Origin: DASSKK01 sp035690495
GTDB lineage: Bacteria > Actinomycetota > Actinomycetes > Propionibacteriales > Nocardioidaceae
Direction: 5' to 3'
DNA length: 64,000 bases
NCBI GenBank assembly: GCA_035690495.1
Contig: DASSKK010000008.1
Location: 1 to 64,000 of the forward strand
Shown: positions 34,076-42,521 of the stretch, piece after piece
Numbering within the stretch: position 1 is the first letter of the stretch
Layout of the letters: every line of letters starts with the position of its first letter
Notes under the pieces: model-generated
What the model was told of the DNA's origin: nothing
Databases searched by the model: none
What the model saw: the letters and a program-made list of their open reading frames with translations, nothing else
Position numbers and translations under genes: made by a program

Positions 34076-34431
34076 TGAGCGAGACCGCCCCCAGCGAGAC
34101 CAGCGAGAAGACGCCCAGCGAGATGACCCCCACCGAGACGGCAGAGCAGGCAGTGGCAGCGAGCGATTCGTCGAAGACGTCCAGGAACTACCGCAAGCTC
34201 CGCGAGGGGCTGGTGGTCAGCGACAAGATGGAGAAGACCGTGGTCGTCTCCGTGGAGGACCGCGTCAAGCACGCGCTGTACGGCAAGGTGCTGCGACGGA
34301 CCAGCAAGCTCAAGGCGCACGACGAGCAGAACAGCTGCGGCGTCGGCGACCGCGTCCTGATCATGGAGACCCGACCCCGGTCGGCCACCAAGCGCTGGCG
34401 CGTCGTCGAGATCCTCGACAAGGCCAAGTAG
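34075..34431 (+). CDS. rpsQ: 30S ribosomal protein S17 with acidic N-terminal extension
   Basis: 118 residues. The first 36 are a Glu/Ser/Thr-rich low-complexity extension (SETSEKTPSEMTPTETAEQA) absent from standard S17 of about 85 residues. The core (RKLREGLVVSDKMEKTVVV ... HDEQNSCGVGDRVLIMETRP) is a normal S17, which binds 16S rRNA helix 11. ATG overlaps the rpmC stop. An internal start would have to fall after residue 36, and none is well placed. Confidence 0.95.
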   Translation: MSETAPSETSEKTPSEMTPTETAEQAVAASDSSKTSRNYRKLREGLVVSDKMEKTVVVSVEDRVKHALYGKVLRRTSKLKAHDEQNSCGVGDRVLIMETRPRSATKRWRVVEILDKAK

Positions 34432-34440
34432 GAGACTGAA

Positions 34441-34809
34441 GTGATCCAGCAGGAGTCGCGACTCAAGGTCGCCGACAACACCGGTGCCAAGCAGATCCTG
34501 TGCATCCGGGTGCTCGGCGGCTCGGGTCGACGCTACGCCGGCATCGGCGACGTCGTCGTGGCCACCGTCAAGGACGCGATCCCCGGCGGCAACGTGAAGA
34601 AGGGCGACGTCGTCAAGGCCGTCGTCGTTCGAGCCACCAAGGAACGGCGCCGTCCGGACGGGTCCTACATCCGCTTCGACGAGAACGCAGCGGTCATTCT
34701 GCGTCCCGACGGCGAGCCGCGGGGTACGCGCATCTTCGGTCCCGTGGGCCGTGAGCTGCGGGACAAGAAGTTCATGAGGATCATCTCGCTCGCACCGGAG
34801 GTGCTATGA
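34441..34809 (+). CDS. rplN: 50S ribosomal protein L14
   Basis: A 122-residue L14 from GTG 34441 (VIQQESRLKVADNTGAKQI). The KKGDVVKAVVVRATKE and GTRIFGPVGRELR blocks are conserved. It forms an intersubunit bridge. The stop overlaps a 14-codon reading frame leading to rplX. Confidence 0.98.
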   Translation: MIQQESRLKVADNTGAKQILCIRVLGGSGRRYAGIGDVVVATVKDAIPGGNVKKGDVVKAVVVRATKERRRPDGSYIRFDENAAVILRPDGEPRGTRIFGPVGRELRDKKFMRIISLAPEVL

Positions 34810-34850
34810 ACACCCCAGGGTCAATGTCCAACACGAAGGTAAGCCAGTGA
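34806..34850 (+). CDS. 14-codon coupling ORF between rplN and rplX
   Basis: ATG 34806 overlaps the rplN stop as ATGA, and its own TGA at 34848-34850 overlaps the rplX GTG as GTGA. The peptide would be MNTPGSMSNTKVSQ. It bridges the only sizeable gap in this part of the cluster, so a ribosome could pass from rplN to rplX without dissociating. No homology is known; existence as a translated unit is inferred from the two overlaps. Confidence 0.4.
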   Translation: MNTPGSMSNTKVSQ

Positions 34851-35203
34851 GCCTGAACATCAAGAAGGGCGACCACGTGCGCGTGATCGCCGGCACGGAC
34901 AAGGGCGCAGAGGGACGTGTGATCGCGGTGCTCGCCGGGCAGTCTCGGGTGATCGTCGAGGGTGTGAACCGCGTCAAGCGGCACACCAAGGTGGTCAACC
35001 AGGGCGGCCGGGGCGGCACGACCGGCGGCATCGTCACCCAGGAGGCCGCGATCCACGTCTCGAACGTGATGCTGCTCGAGGGCAAGGGCACCACCAGGAT
35101 CGGGTTCAAGCGGGTGGAGGCGGAGAAGCGCCGGCCGGACGGTTCGACGTACGCCGCGCACCGCAGCGTCCGGATCGCACGCAGGTCCGGTGAGGAGATC
35201 TGA
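34847..35203 (+). CDS. rplX: 50S ribosomal protein L24
   Basis: A 118-residue L24, an assembly initiator of the large subunit. GTG 34847 (VSLNIKKGDHVRVIAGTDKG) with a weak AAGGTAAG site. The KOW motif is at the N-terminus; GTTGGIVTQEAAIHVSNVML is conserved. The stop overlaps the rplE ATG. Confidence 0.97.
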   Translation: MSLNIKKGDHVRVIAGTDKGAEGRVIAVLAGQSRVIVEGVNRVKRHTKVVNQGGRGGTTGGIVTQEAAIHVSNVMLLEGKGTTRIGFKRVEAEKRRPDGSTYAAHRSVRIARRSGEEI

Positions 35204-35805
35204 TGACCACCACCCAGACCGCTCCGGCGCACGCTGCGCCGCGGCTGAAGTCCATGTACCGGGAGGAGATCCTGCCTGCCCTGCGGCAGGAGTTCTCCTA
35301 CGCCAACATCATGGAGGTTCCGGGGTTGACCAAGATCGTGGTCAACATGGGCGTGGGCGAGGCCGCCCGCGACTCCAAGCTGATCGAGGGCGCCGTACGC
35401 GACCTCGCCGCGATCACCGGCCAGAAGCCGCAGGTCACCAAGGCGCGCAAGTCCATCGCCCAGTTCAAGCTCCGCGAGGGCATGCCGATCGGCGCGCACG
35501 TCACGCTTCGTGGCGACCGGATGTGGGAGTTCCTGGACCGGTTGCTGTCGCTCGCGCTGCCACGGATCCGCGACTTCCGCGGGTTGTCCTCGACCCAGTT
35601 CGACGGTCGCGGCAACTACACGTTCGGGCTCACCGAGCAGGTGATGTTCCATGAGATCAACCAGGACCGGGTCGACCGCCCCCGCGGCATGGACATCACG
35701 GTCGTGACCACGGCGACCAACGACGACGAGGGTCGCGCGCTGCTCCGGCACCTCGGTTTCCCCTTCGCGGAGCGAAATGATCGGCCGAGCAAGGAGGGCA
35801 ACTGA
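35203..35805 (+). CDS. rplE: 50S ribosomal protein L5
   Basis: A 200-residue L5, which binds 5S rRNA. It carries VPGLTKIVVNMGVGEAARDSK, the ARKSIAQFKLREGMPIGAHVTLRG block and the C-terminal GMDITVVTTATNDDEGRALL. A short N-terminal extension (MTTTQTAPAHAAPR) is present. Confidence 0.97.
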   Translation: MTTTQTAPAHAAPRLKSMYREEILPALRQEFSYANIMEVPGLTKIVVNMGVGEAARDSKLIEGAVRDLAAITGQKPQVTKARKSIAQFKLREGMPIGAHVTLRGDRMWEFLDRLLSLALPRIRDFRGLSSTQFDGRGNYTFGLTEQVMFHEINQDRVDRPRGMDITVVTTATNDDEGRALLRHLGFPFAERNDRPSKEGN

Positions 35806-35806
35806 C

Positions 35807-35992
35807 ATGGCGAAGACCGCACTGAAGGTCAAAGCCGCGCGCACGCCGAAGTTCAAGGTGCGCGCCTACACCCGCTGCCAGCGCTGTGGCCGCCCCAAGG
35901 CGGTCTACCGCAAGTTCGGCCTGTGCCGGATCTGCCTGCGCGAGATGGCCCACCGCGGTGAGCTTCCGGGGATCACCAAGAGCAGCTGGTGA
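35807..35992 (+). CDS. rpsZ: 30S ribosomal protein S14, zinc-binding type
   Basis: A 61-residue S14 starting at ATG 35807, one base after the rplE stop. The Zn ribbon CQRCG ... CRICLRE (Cys24, 27, 40, 43 by count from the start) identifies the short zinc-dependent type, as opposed to the 101-residue zinc-free paralogue. Confidence 0.97.
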   Translation: MAKTALKVKAARTPKFKVRAYTRCQRCGRPKAVYRKFGLCRICLREMAHRGELPGITKSSW

Positions 35993-36065
35993 CCCTCCGA
36001 CACGACAACACGCTGAAGGTCCGGCAGACAGCCGGAAACCGCAACGAGAAAGGGCCGAGAAGGCC

Positions 36066-36473
36066 ATGACGATGACCGACCCGATCGCAGACATGCTGAC
36101 CCGTCTGCGCAACGCCAACCAGGCGTACCACGACACCGTGGCGATGCCGTACAGCAAGCTCAAGGCCGGTGTGGCCGACATCTTGCAGCAGGAGGGCTAC
36201 ATCACCTCCTACAAGGTCGAGGAGCCCGCTGAGGGCGCCGTCGGCAAGACGCTCGTGATCTCGCTGAAGTTCGGACAAAGCCGCGAGCGTTCGATCGCCG
36301 GCGTGCGCCGGATCAGCAAGCCCGGCCTGCGGGTGTACGCCAAGCACACCGGGCTGCCCAAGGTGCTCGGTGGCCTGGGCGTGGCGATCATCTCGACCAG
36401 CCAGGGGCTGCTCACCGACCGACAGGCGACCCAGAAGGGCGTGGGTGGGGAAGTCCTCGCCTACGTCTGGTGA
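36066..36473 (+). CDS. rpsH: 30S ribosomal protein S8
   Basis: A 135-residue S8 from ATG 36066 (MTMTDPIADMLTRLRNANQA); ATG 36072 is the usual start in many species. C-terminal GGLGVAIISTSQGLLTDRQA is conserved. A primary 16S rRNA binder and, in E. coli, the spc operon repressor. Confidence 0.97.
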   Translation: MTMTDPIADMLTRLRNANQAYHDTVAMPYSKLKAGVADILQQEGYITSYKVEEPAEGAVGKTLVISLKFGQSRERSIAGVRRISKPGLRVYAKHTGLPKVLGGLGVAIISTSQGLLTDRQATQKGVGGEVLAYVW

Positions 36474-36501
36474 GCCGCGAGACCGAGAGGAGACGATAGG
36501 C

Positions 36502-37044
36502 ATGTCACGCATCGGCAAGCTCCCCGTCACGGTCCCGTCGGGGGTCGACGTGGCCGTGGAGGAGCGCAAGGTCACCGTCAAGGGGCCGAAGGGCACCCTG
36601 TTCCACGACGTTGCCGCCCCGATCACGGTAGTGCGGGGGGACGACGGCTCGATCGAGGTGTCCAGGCCCGACGACGAGCGGCTCAGCAAGTCGCTGCACG
36701 GGCTGACCCGCACCCTGATCGCAAACATGGTGAACGGGGTCACCAACGGCTACGAGAAGAGACTCGAGATCGTCGGCGTCGGCTACCGGGTGCTGTCCAA
36801 GGGCCCCACGCAGCTGGAGTTCCAGCTCGGCTACTCGCACCCCATCACGTTCAACGCTCCCGACGGCATCACGTTCACCGTCGAGGGCCCCACCCGCTTC
36901 GGTGTCCAGGGCATCGACAAGCAGCTGGTCGGCGAGGTGGCCGCGAACATCCGCAAGCTGCGCAAGCCCGAGCCGTACAAGGGCAAGGGGGTCCGCTACG
37001 CGGGCGAGCAGGTCCGTCGCAAGGTAGGAAAGGCGGGTAAGTGA
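36502..37044 (+). CDS. rplF: 50S ribosomal protein L6
   Basis: A 180-residue L6 near the GTPase centre, ATG 36502 with GAGGAGA upstream. Conserved KEPEPYKGKGVRY-like end (RKPEPYKGKGVRYAGEQV). The stop overlaps the rplR GTG. Confidence 0.97.
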   Translation: MSRIGKLPVTVPSGVDVAVEERKVTVKGPKGTLFHDVAAPITVVRGDDGSIEVSRPDDERLSKSLHGLTRTLIANMVNGVTNGYEKRLEIVGVGYRVLSKGPTQLEFQLGYSHPITFNAPDGITFTVEGPTRFGVQGIDKQLVGEVAANIRKLRKPEPYKGKGVRYAGEQVRRKVGKAGK

Positions 37045-37430
37045 CGATGGCGATCGCACTCAGGTCCGGCAAGCACACGAGCGCGCGCGCTGCTTCGAGG
37101 CAGCGTCGTCAGGTGCGCGGACGCAAGAAGGTCTCCGGCACCTCCGAGAGGCCACGTCTGGTGGTCACCCGCTCGTCGAAGCACATCCGCGTCCAGGTCG
37201 TGGACGACCTCGTCGGCAGGACGCTCGCGGCAGCCAGCAGCATGGAGGCCGACGTACGTGCGCTGGAGGGCGACAAGTCCGCCAAGGCGCGCAAGGTCGG
37301 CGAGCTCGTCGCCGAGCGTGCCCAGGCCGCCGGCGTGTCCACGGCGGTCTTCGACCGAGCGGGCAACAAGTACCACGGGCGGGTCGCGGCCCTCGCCGAC
37401 GGTGCCCGCGAAGGGGGGCTCGCACTCTGA
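37041..37430 (+). CDS. rplR: 50S ribosomal protein L18
   Basis: A 129-residue L18, which binds 5S rRNA. GTG 37041 overlaps the rplF stop; ATG 37047 is an alternative. VSGTSERPRLVVTRSSKHI and VFDRAGNKYHGRVAALADGA are conserved. Confidence 0.97.
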   Translation: MTMAIALRSGKHTSARAASRQRRQVRGRKKVSGTSERPRLVVTRSSKHIRVQVVDDLVGRTLAAASSMEADVRALEGDKSAKARKVGELVAERAQAAGVSTAVFDRAGNKYHGRVAALADGAREGGLAL

Positions 37431-37497
37431 TGCGGGCACAACAGGCACTTCGCCCCCATACGTCCGGACAAGCCGGAGAAGGAAGAGGTAGTTCGAA

Positions 37498-38070
37498 ATG
37501 AGCGGACCCCAGCGCCGTAGCGGCGGCGGCGACCGCCGCGGCCAGGGCGCGGACAAGACCGCGTACGTCGAGCGCGTCGTGGCGATCAACCGTGTCGCCA
37601 AGGTCGTCAAGGGCGGCCGGCGCTTCAGCTTCACCGCACTTGTGATCGTCGGCGACGGCGACGGCACGGTCGGCGTCGGATACGGCAAGGCCAAAGAAGT
37701 CCCGGCTGCCATCGCCAAGGGCGTCGAAGAGGCCAAGAAGCACTTCTTCCGGGTCCCGCGCATCCAGGGCACCATCCCGCACCCGGTGCAGGGCGAGAAG
37801 GCGGCGGGCGTGGTGCTGCTGCGCCCGGCAGCACCCGGTACCGGTGTGATCGCCGGCGGGCCGGTGCGCGCCGTGCTGGAGTGCGCCGGCATCCACGACG
37901 TGCTCAGCAAGTCGCTGGGCTCGTCGAACCAGATCAACATCGTGCACGCGACCGTCGAGGCACTCCGCGCGCTCGAGGAGCCGGAGGCCGTCGCCTCCCG
38001 TCGCGGGCTCCCTGTCGAGGACGTTGCCCCGGCTGCACTGCTGAAGGCCCGGGCGGAGGTGGCCTCGTAA
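37498..38070 (+). CDS. rpsE: 30S ribosomal protein S5
   Basis: A 190-residue S5, important for decoding accuracy. The dsRBD-like core VERVVAINRVAKVVKGGRRF is followed by VGYGKAKEVPAAIAKGVEEA. A Gly/Arg-rich N-terminus (QRRSGGGDRRGQGA) is present. The TAA stop overlaps the rpmD ATG. Confidence 0.97.
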   Translation: MSGPQRRSGGGDRRGQGADKTAYVERVVAINRVAKVVKGGRRFSFTALVIVGDGDGTVGVGYGKAKEVPAAIAKGVEEAKKHFFRVPRIQGTIPHPVQGEKAAGVVLLRPAAPGTGVIAGGPVRAVLECAGIHDVLSKSLGSSNQINIVHATVEALRALEEPEAVASRRGLPVEDVAPAALLKARAEVAS

Positions 38071-38252
38071 TGGCGCGCCTGAAGGTCCAGCAGAAGCGGT
38101 CGACCATCGGTCGTGTGCAGAACCAGCGGGACACGCTGCGCACGCTGGGGCTCAAGCGCATCGGTGACGTGACGGTCCTCGAGGACCGTCCCGAGATCCG
38201 AGGCATGTTGCAGGCGGTCAGGCACCTGGTCGCCGTCGAAGAGGTGGAGTGA
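38070..38252 (+). CDS. rpmD: 50S ribosomal protein L30
   Basis: A 60-residue L30 from ATG 38070 (MARLKVQQKRSTIGR), overlapping the rpsE stop. Core QRDTLRTLGLKRIGDVTVLE is conserved. Confidence 0.96.
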   Translation: MARLKVQQKRSTIGRVQNQRDTLRTLGLKRIGDVTVLEDRPEIRGMLQAVRHLVAVEEVE

Positions 38253-38253
38253 C

Positions 38254-38694
38254 ATGACACTCAAGCTGCATCATCTGCGCCCGGCGCCGGGCGCGAAGAC
38301 CGCACGGACCCGGGTGGGCCGTGGTGAGGCGTCGAAGGGCAAGACCGCCGGTCGCGGGACCAAGGGGACCAAGGCTCGCTACCAGGTGCCTGCGCACTTC
38401 GAGGGCGGCCAGATGCCGATCCACATGCGACTGCCCAAGCTCAAGGGCTTCGTGAACCCGTTCAAGACGGAGTTCCAGGTCGTCAACCTCGACCGGATCG
38501 CCCAGCTGTTCCCCGAGGGCGGCACCGTGGACGTGCCGGAACTGGTCGACAAGGGCGCCGTCCGGGACGGCTTCCCGGTCAAGGTGCTCGGGTCGGGTGA
38601 GGTCTCGGCGGCCGTCCACGTCACCGCTCACGCATTCTCGGCATCGGCGCGGGAGAAGATCGTAGCTGCCGGCGGAACCTGCACGGAGCTGTAG
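38254..38694 (+). CDS. rplO: 50S ribosomal protein L15
   Basis: A 146-residue L15, starting one base after rpmD. LKLHHLRPAPGAKTARTRVG, the Gly/Lys-rich loop GKTAGRGTKGTKARYQVPAHFEGGQMP and the C-terminal AHAFSASAREKIVAAGG are conserved. It closes the ribosomal part of the spc operon. Confidence 0.97.
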   Translation: MTLKLHHLRPAPGAKTARTRVGRGEASKGKTAGRGTKGTKARYQVPAHFEGGQMPIHMRLPKLKGFVNPFKTEFQVVNLDRIAQLFPEGGTVDVPELVDKGAVRDGFPVKVLGSGEVSAAVHVTAHAFSASAREKIVAAGGTCTEL

Positions 38695-38835
38695 GAACTG
38701 CGGGAACCAGACGGTGCGGATCCGAGCCGACTCGGACCCGTCCGCCGCGTCCGGCCCCCCTGTTAGGCTTCCCTGGTCCGAGCCGTTCGAGCGGGGACAC
38801 GTGCACGTAGGAAAGAAGAGGACGGTGCCAGCACA
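38695..38835 (+). promoter_or_regulatory. rplO-secY gap with hairpin and possible promoter
   Basis: The 141-base gap holds a short hairpin tccgag-ccga-ctcgga and a TAGGCT -10-like box at 38764-38769 without a clear -35. It may set a separate expression level for secY-adk-map. Confidence 0.3.
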
Positions 38836-40128
38836 GTGTTAGGCGCTTTCGCCAGCGCGTTCCGGACACCGGACTTGCGCAAGAAGCTGTTGGTCGTGCT
38901 GGCCGTCCTCGTCATCTTCCGGCTCGGCTCGCAGATCCCCACCCCCGGGGTCAACGTGGCCAACGTGCAGGCCTGCTTCGACGCCACCAAGAACGAGGGC
39001 ATCTACGGCCTGATCAACCTGTTCTCGGGCGGCGCGCTGCTGCGGCTGACCATCTTCGCGCTCGGGATCATGCCCTACATCACCGCGAGCATCATCCTGC
39101 AGCTGCTGGTGGTCGTGATTCCCCGGCTGGAGACGCTCAAGAACGAGGGCCAGGCGGGGCAGGCCAAGATCACGCAGTACACCCGCTACCTCACCCTGGG
39201 ACTGGCCATCCTGCAGGCGACCGGGATCGTGGCGCTGGCCCGCAGCGGGCGGCTGCTGCAGAACTGCAAGGACCCGCTGCTCTACCACCCCGACAGCCTG
39301 ATGACGATGGTGATCATGGTCGTCACGATGACGGCCGGCACCACGGTCATCATGTGGCTCGGCGAGCTGATCACCGACAAGGGGATCGGCAACGGCATGT
39401 CGATCCTGATCTTCACGCAGGTGGTCGCGACGTTCCCGTCCTCGCTGTGGCAGGTCAAGGTCAGCCACGGCTGGTGGGTGTTCAGCCTGGTCACCGCGAT
39501 AGGACTCGTGCTGATCGCGGCGGTCATCTTCATGGAACAGGGGCAACGCCGGATCCCGGTCCAGTACGCGCGCCGGATGGTCGGACGCAAGATGTTCGGC
39601 GGCTCCTCGACGTACATCCCGCTCAAGGTCAACCAGGCCGGCGTGATCCCGGTGATCTTCGCCTCCAGCCTGATGTACCTGCCGGCGATGGCCGGACAGT
39701 TCAGCGGCAACTCGAAGTGGGCCGCGTTCATCCAGACCTACCTCGTGCGCGGCGACCACCCGATCTACATGGCGGGATACTTCCTGCTGATCATCTTCTT
39801 CACCTACTTCTACGTGGCGATCACGTTCGACCCGCACGAGGTCGCCGACAACATGAAGAAGTACGGCGGATTCATCCCCGGCATCCGCGCCGGCAGGCCG
39901 ACCGAGGAATACCTCAACTACGTGCTGTCGCGGATCACGTTCCCCGGCTCGCTCTACCTCGGGCTGATCTCCCTTATCCCGCTGATCGCCTTCGTGCTGG
40001 TCAACGCGAACCAGAACTTCCCGTTCGGCGGCACGTCGATCCTGATCATGGTCGGCGTCGCGCTGGACACCGTGAAGCAGATCGAGAGCCAGCTGCAGCA
40101 GCGCAACTACGAAGGGTTCCTGCGCTGA
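38836..40128 (+). CDS. secY: Preprotein translocase subunit SecY
   Basis: A 430-residue channel subunit of the Sec translocon, from GTG 38836. Ten membrane helices are expected. The plug region, the second-helix segment FALGIMPYITASIILQLLVV, the cytoplasmic loop with FIPGIRAGRPTEEYL and the C-terminal VALDTVKQIESQL are conserved. The stop overlaps the adk ATG. Confidence 0.98.
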   Translation: MLGAFASAFRTPDLRKKLLVVLAVLVIFRLGSQIPTPGVNVANVQACFDATKNEGIYGLINLFSGGALLRLTIFALGIMPYITASIILQLLVVVIPRLETLKNEGQAGQAKITQYTRYLTLGLAILQATGIVALARSGRLLQNCKDPLLYHPDSLMTMVIMVVTMTAGTTVIMWLGELITDKGIGNGMSILIFTQVVATFPSSLWQVKVSHGWWVFSLVTAIGLVLIAAVIFMEQGQRRIPVQYARRMVGRKMFGGSSTYIPLKVNQAGVIPVIFASSLMYLPAMAGQFSGNSKWAAFIQTYLVRGDHPIYMAGYFLLIIFFTYFYVAITFDPHEVADNMKKYGGFIPGIRAGRPTEEYLNYVLSRITFPGSLYLGLISLIPLIAFVLVNANQNFPFGGTSILIMVGVALDTVKQIESQLQQRNYEGFLR

Positions 40129-40703
40129 TGCGGATCATCCTGATGGGCCCCCCGGGAGCAGGGAAGGGCACCCAGGCGCGCTTCGTGGCGGAGCGCTACT
40201 CCGTGCCGGCGATCTCGACCGGTGACATCTTCCGGGCCAACGTGTCCCAGGGGACACCCTTGGGGGTGCAGGCGCAGAGCTACATGGACGCCGGCGACTA
40301 CGTGCCCGATGAGATCACCAACCTGATGGTCCGCAACCGCATCGACGAGCCGGACGCCGAGAAGGGCTTCCTGCTCGACGGCTACCCGCGCACTCTCGCG
40401 CAGGTCGAGGAGCTCGACGGGATGATCGCGTTCACCGGCCACCGGCTCGACGCGGTGGTGGTGCTGCGGGTCGACCAGGACGAGATCGTGCAGCGGCTGC
40501 TCAAGCGGGCCGAGACCGAGGGCCGCACCGACGACACCGAGGACGTGATCCGCCGGCGTCAGGAGGTGTACGCCGAGCAGACCGCGCCGTTGATCGACGG
40601 CTACCGCGAGCGAGGGCAGCTCATCGAGGTCGACGGAATGGGCGAGGTCGAGCAGGTCACGGAGCGCGTGCTGGCCGCCCTCGGCGACGTCCCCGAGAGC
40701 TGA
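40128..40703 (+). CDS. adk: Adenylate kinase
   Basis: A 191-residue enzyme converting ATP plus AMP to two ADP. Start ATG 40128 within the overlap with secY. P-loop GPPGAGKGTQ (about residues 7-16), the NMP-binding STGDIFRANV and LDGYPRT (about 84-90) are present. The LID is the short form (RAETEGRTDDTEDVIRRR) without zinc cysteines. Confidence 0.97.
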   Translation: MRIILMGPPGAGKGTQARFVAERYSVPAISTGDIFRANVSQGTPLGVQAQSYMDAGDYVPDEITNLMVRNRIDEPDAEKGFLLDGYPRTLAQVEELDGMIAFTGHRLDAVVVLRVDQDEIVQRLLKRAETEGRTDDTEDVIRRRQEVYAEQTAPLIDGYRERGQLIEVDGMGEVEQVTERVLAALGDVPES

Positions 40704-40715
40704 GCCGGAGCCGGT

Positions 40716-41531
40716 TTGCTGTTCCACCGCGGCATCGAGATCAAGACCCCCGCGCAGATCGACGCGATGCGTGTCGCCGGACTGGTGGTGGGGGAGACCC
40801 TGCAACTGCTCGCCGGAAGCGTGCGCTCCGGGATGACCACTGAGGACCTGGACTCGATCGCCGAGGAACGGATCCGCGCGTCCGGCGCGGTCCCGTCGTT
40901 CAAGGGCTACCACGGGTTCCCGGGCTCGATCTGCGTCTCGGTCAACGACGAGGTCGTGCACGGCATCCCCGGCGAGCGCGTGATCCGCGACGGCGACGTG
41001 GTCTCGATCGACTGCGGCGCCATTGCGGAGGGCTGGCACGGTGACGCGGCGATCACGGTCGCGGTCGGCGACGTGCCGCCCGAGACTCGACGGCTGATGG
41101 ACGTCACCGAGCAGGCGATGTGGGCGGGCATCGCCGCGGCGTCGCTCGGCGGACGCGTCGGGGACATCTCCCACGCGGTCGAGTCCCACGTGCGCTCGCG
41201 CGGCGCGTTCGGCATCGTGCAGGAGTACGTCGGCCACGGGATCGGGTCTGCCATGCACCAGCCTCCCAACGTGCCCAACTACGGCCGGCCGCGCCGCGGA
41301 CCGAAGCTCGTCGAGGGCCTCGCGCTGGCGGTCGAGCCGATGATCGTGGCGGGCCGCCCCGCGACGCACGTGCTTGCCGACGACTGGACGGTCAAGACCG
41401 ACGACGGCTCGCTGGCCGCGCACTTCGAGAACACCTTCACGCTCATGCCGGACGGCGCCTGGGTGCTGACCGCCCTCGACGGCGGCGAGGCCGAGCTGAA
41501 GGCACGGGGCGTCCCCTTCGGCGGCCGCTGA
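40716..41531 (+). CDS. map: Methionine aminopeptidase, type I
   Basis: A 271-residue metalloenzyme removing the N-terminal Met from new proteins, from TTG 40716. The metal ligands are visible in SIDCGAIAEGWHGDAAIT (two Asp), YVGHGIGSAMHQPPNVPNYG (His), ALAVEPMI (Glu) and HFENTFTL (Glu). It follows adk after 12 bases, the usual secY-adk-map order. Confidence 0.96.
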   Translation: MLFHRGIEIKTPAQIDAMRVAGLVVGETLQLLAGSVRSGMTTEDLDSIAEERIRASGAVPSFKGYHGFPGSICVSVNDEVVHGIPGERVIRDGDVVSIDCGAIAEGWHGDAAITVAVGDVPPETRRLMDVTEQAMWAGIAAASLGGRVGDISHAVESHVRSRGAFGIVQEYVGHGIGSAMHQPPNVPNYGRPRRGPKLVEGLALAVEPMIVAGRPATHVLADDWTVKTDDGSLAAHFENTFTLMPDGAWVLTALDGGEAELKARGVPFGGR

Positions 41532-41564
41532 CCCTGAACGGCGGCTTACCGGGGATGCAGGAAA

Positions 41565-41606
41565 ACTGCCACTCCCCATGGGCCACGGCCCGTGGAAGAT
41601 GGCAGT
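41565..41606. repeat. 42-base palindrome after map
   Basis: ACTGCCA (41565-41571) pairs with TGGCAGT (41600-41606); inside, CCATGGGCC (41576-41584) pairs with GGCCCGTGG (41587-41595) with one wobble. No T tract follows, so it may be a terminator of the secY-adk-map message or a dispersed element. Confidence 0.55.
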
Positions 41607-41639
41607 ACGCCGTGGGAAGCAGTGACTAACGTGACTGAC

Positions 41640-42223
41640 ATGGCCATGGTCGTCCTGCTGTCGAGCCCGTTCCTCGGACCGACGGCGTGGCGACCTGTTG
41701 CCACCCACTCGGCGCGTCACCACCAGGTGTTGGTCCCGGAGACGGCAGCGCCCGCGTCGCCCCATGAGCTCATCGAGACGTTCCTCGCCACGATCCCCGA
41801 CGCCAGCGAGGTCGTCCTGGTCCCCCACAGCAATGCCGGCCTCTATGTCGCCGTACTGGCAACCGCGGCTGAATGTGGCCGGCATCGTGTTCGTCGATGC
41901 TGCCTTCCCTGAACCGGCAGCAACGACACCGGTCGCCCCTCACGAGCTCGCCTCCGACCTGGCCGCACTCGCCGATGCCGAGGGCCTGCTTCCCGAGTGG
42001 ACCCGGTGGTGGCCCGAGGCCGAGATGGTCGACCTGTTTCCGGACAAGGCGGCCCGCAGGCGGGTGGAGGCGGGCCAGTCGCGACTGCCGGCGTCGTACC
42101 ACCCTGGCGGGAGGGCACCTGCACATGCTCGTCGATCCGCCAGCCGTGGCGGAGGCGATCGCGGACCTGGCCGACCGCACGAACGGCTCTCGCGGGCACC
42201 ATTCACGACATAACGGTCCATAA
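41640..42223 (+). pseudogene. Decayed alpha/beta hydrolase
   Basis: The reading of a single alpha/beta hydrolase is spread over three frames. From ATG 41640 it reads MAMVVLLSSPFLGPTAWRPV to VLVPHSNAGLYVAVL (a GHSxGG-like nucleophile elbow, here HSNAG). Around 41865-41875 it shifts frame to NVAGIVFVDAAFPEP and on to about 42105 (RLPASYH). It then shifts again to GGHLHMLVDPPAVAEAI, ending at 42223. Between the second and third parts a stretch present in intact relatives seems to be missing. It is not expected to make a working enzyme. Confidence 0.65.
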
Positions 42224-42521
42224 GAGGGGGCCTTGGCCTCATGCTGCCTAGCGGAATGGTCTTTCGCGGCGGCCGATTCGCGATGTGCGGTGCAAGTCCC
42301 CTATGATGGTGGCTCGGCCCAACATGGGCCTGTTTCGTGGTGCCCTGCGGCTGCCCAGAAATGCACGGCGAGAGTTCCGGATGACCGGGCCTTGCGCGCG
42401 CCTGGGAAATGGGGTGCCCGGACGGCTCCATGAGGTCCACCCGGATCCAGCGAGATGCGGGAGGTTCCCGGGTCGACGGTAGACAGCGAGCGTAACCGGT
42501 CAGCAACGGAATGCGGAGGAC
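42224..42521 (+). promoter_or_regulatory. infA promoter and leader region
   Basis: No gene is supported in these 298 bases. TATGAT at 42302-42307 is a strong -10; the -35 is poor (TTCGCG, 19 bases upstream). The leader of about 210 bases holds ggccc-aacat-gggcc just downstream and acccgg/ccgggt near its end. It would drive the infA-rpmJ-rpsM-rpsK-rpsD-rpoA group. Confidence 0.45.

Noticed and set aside
41592..41912. Separate small gene after map
   Set aside because: Its frame is only the first third of the broken alpha/beta hydrolase and ends in out-of-frame sequence.
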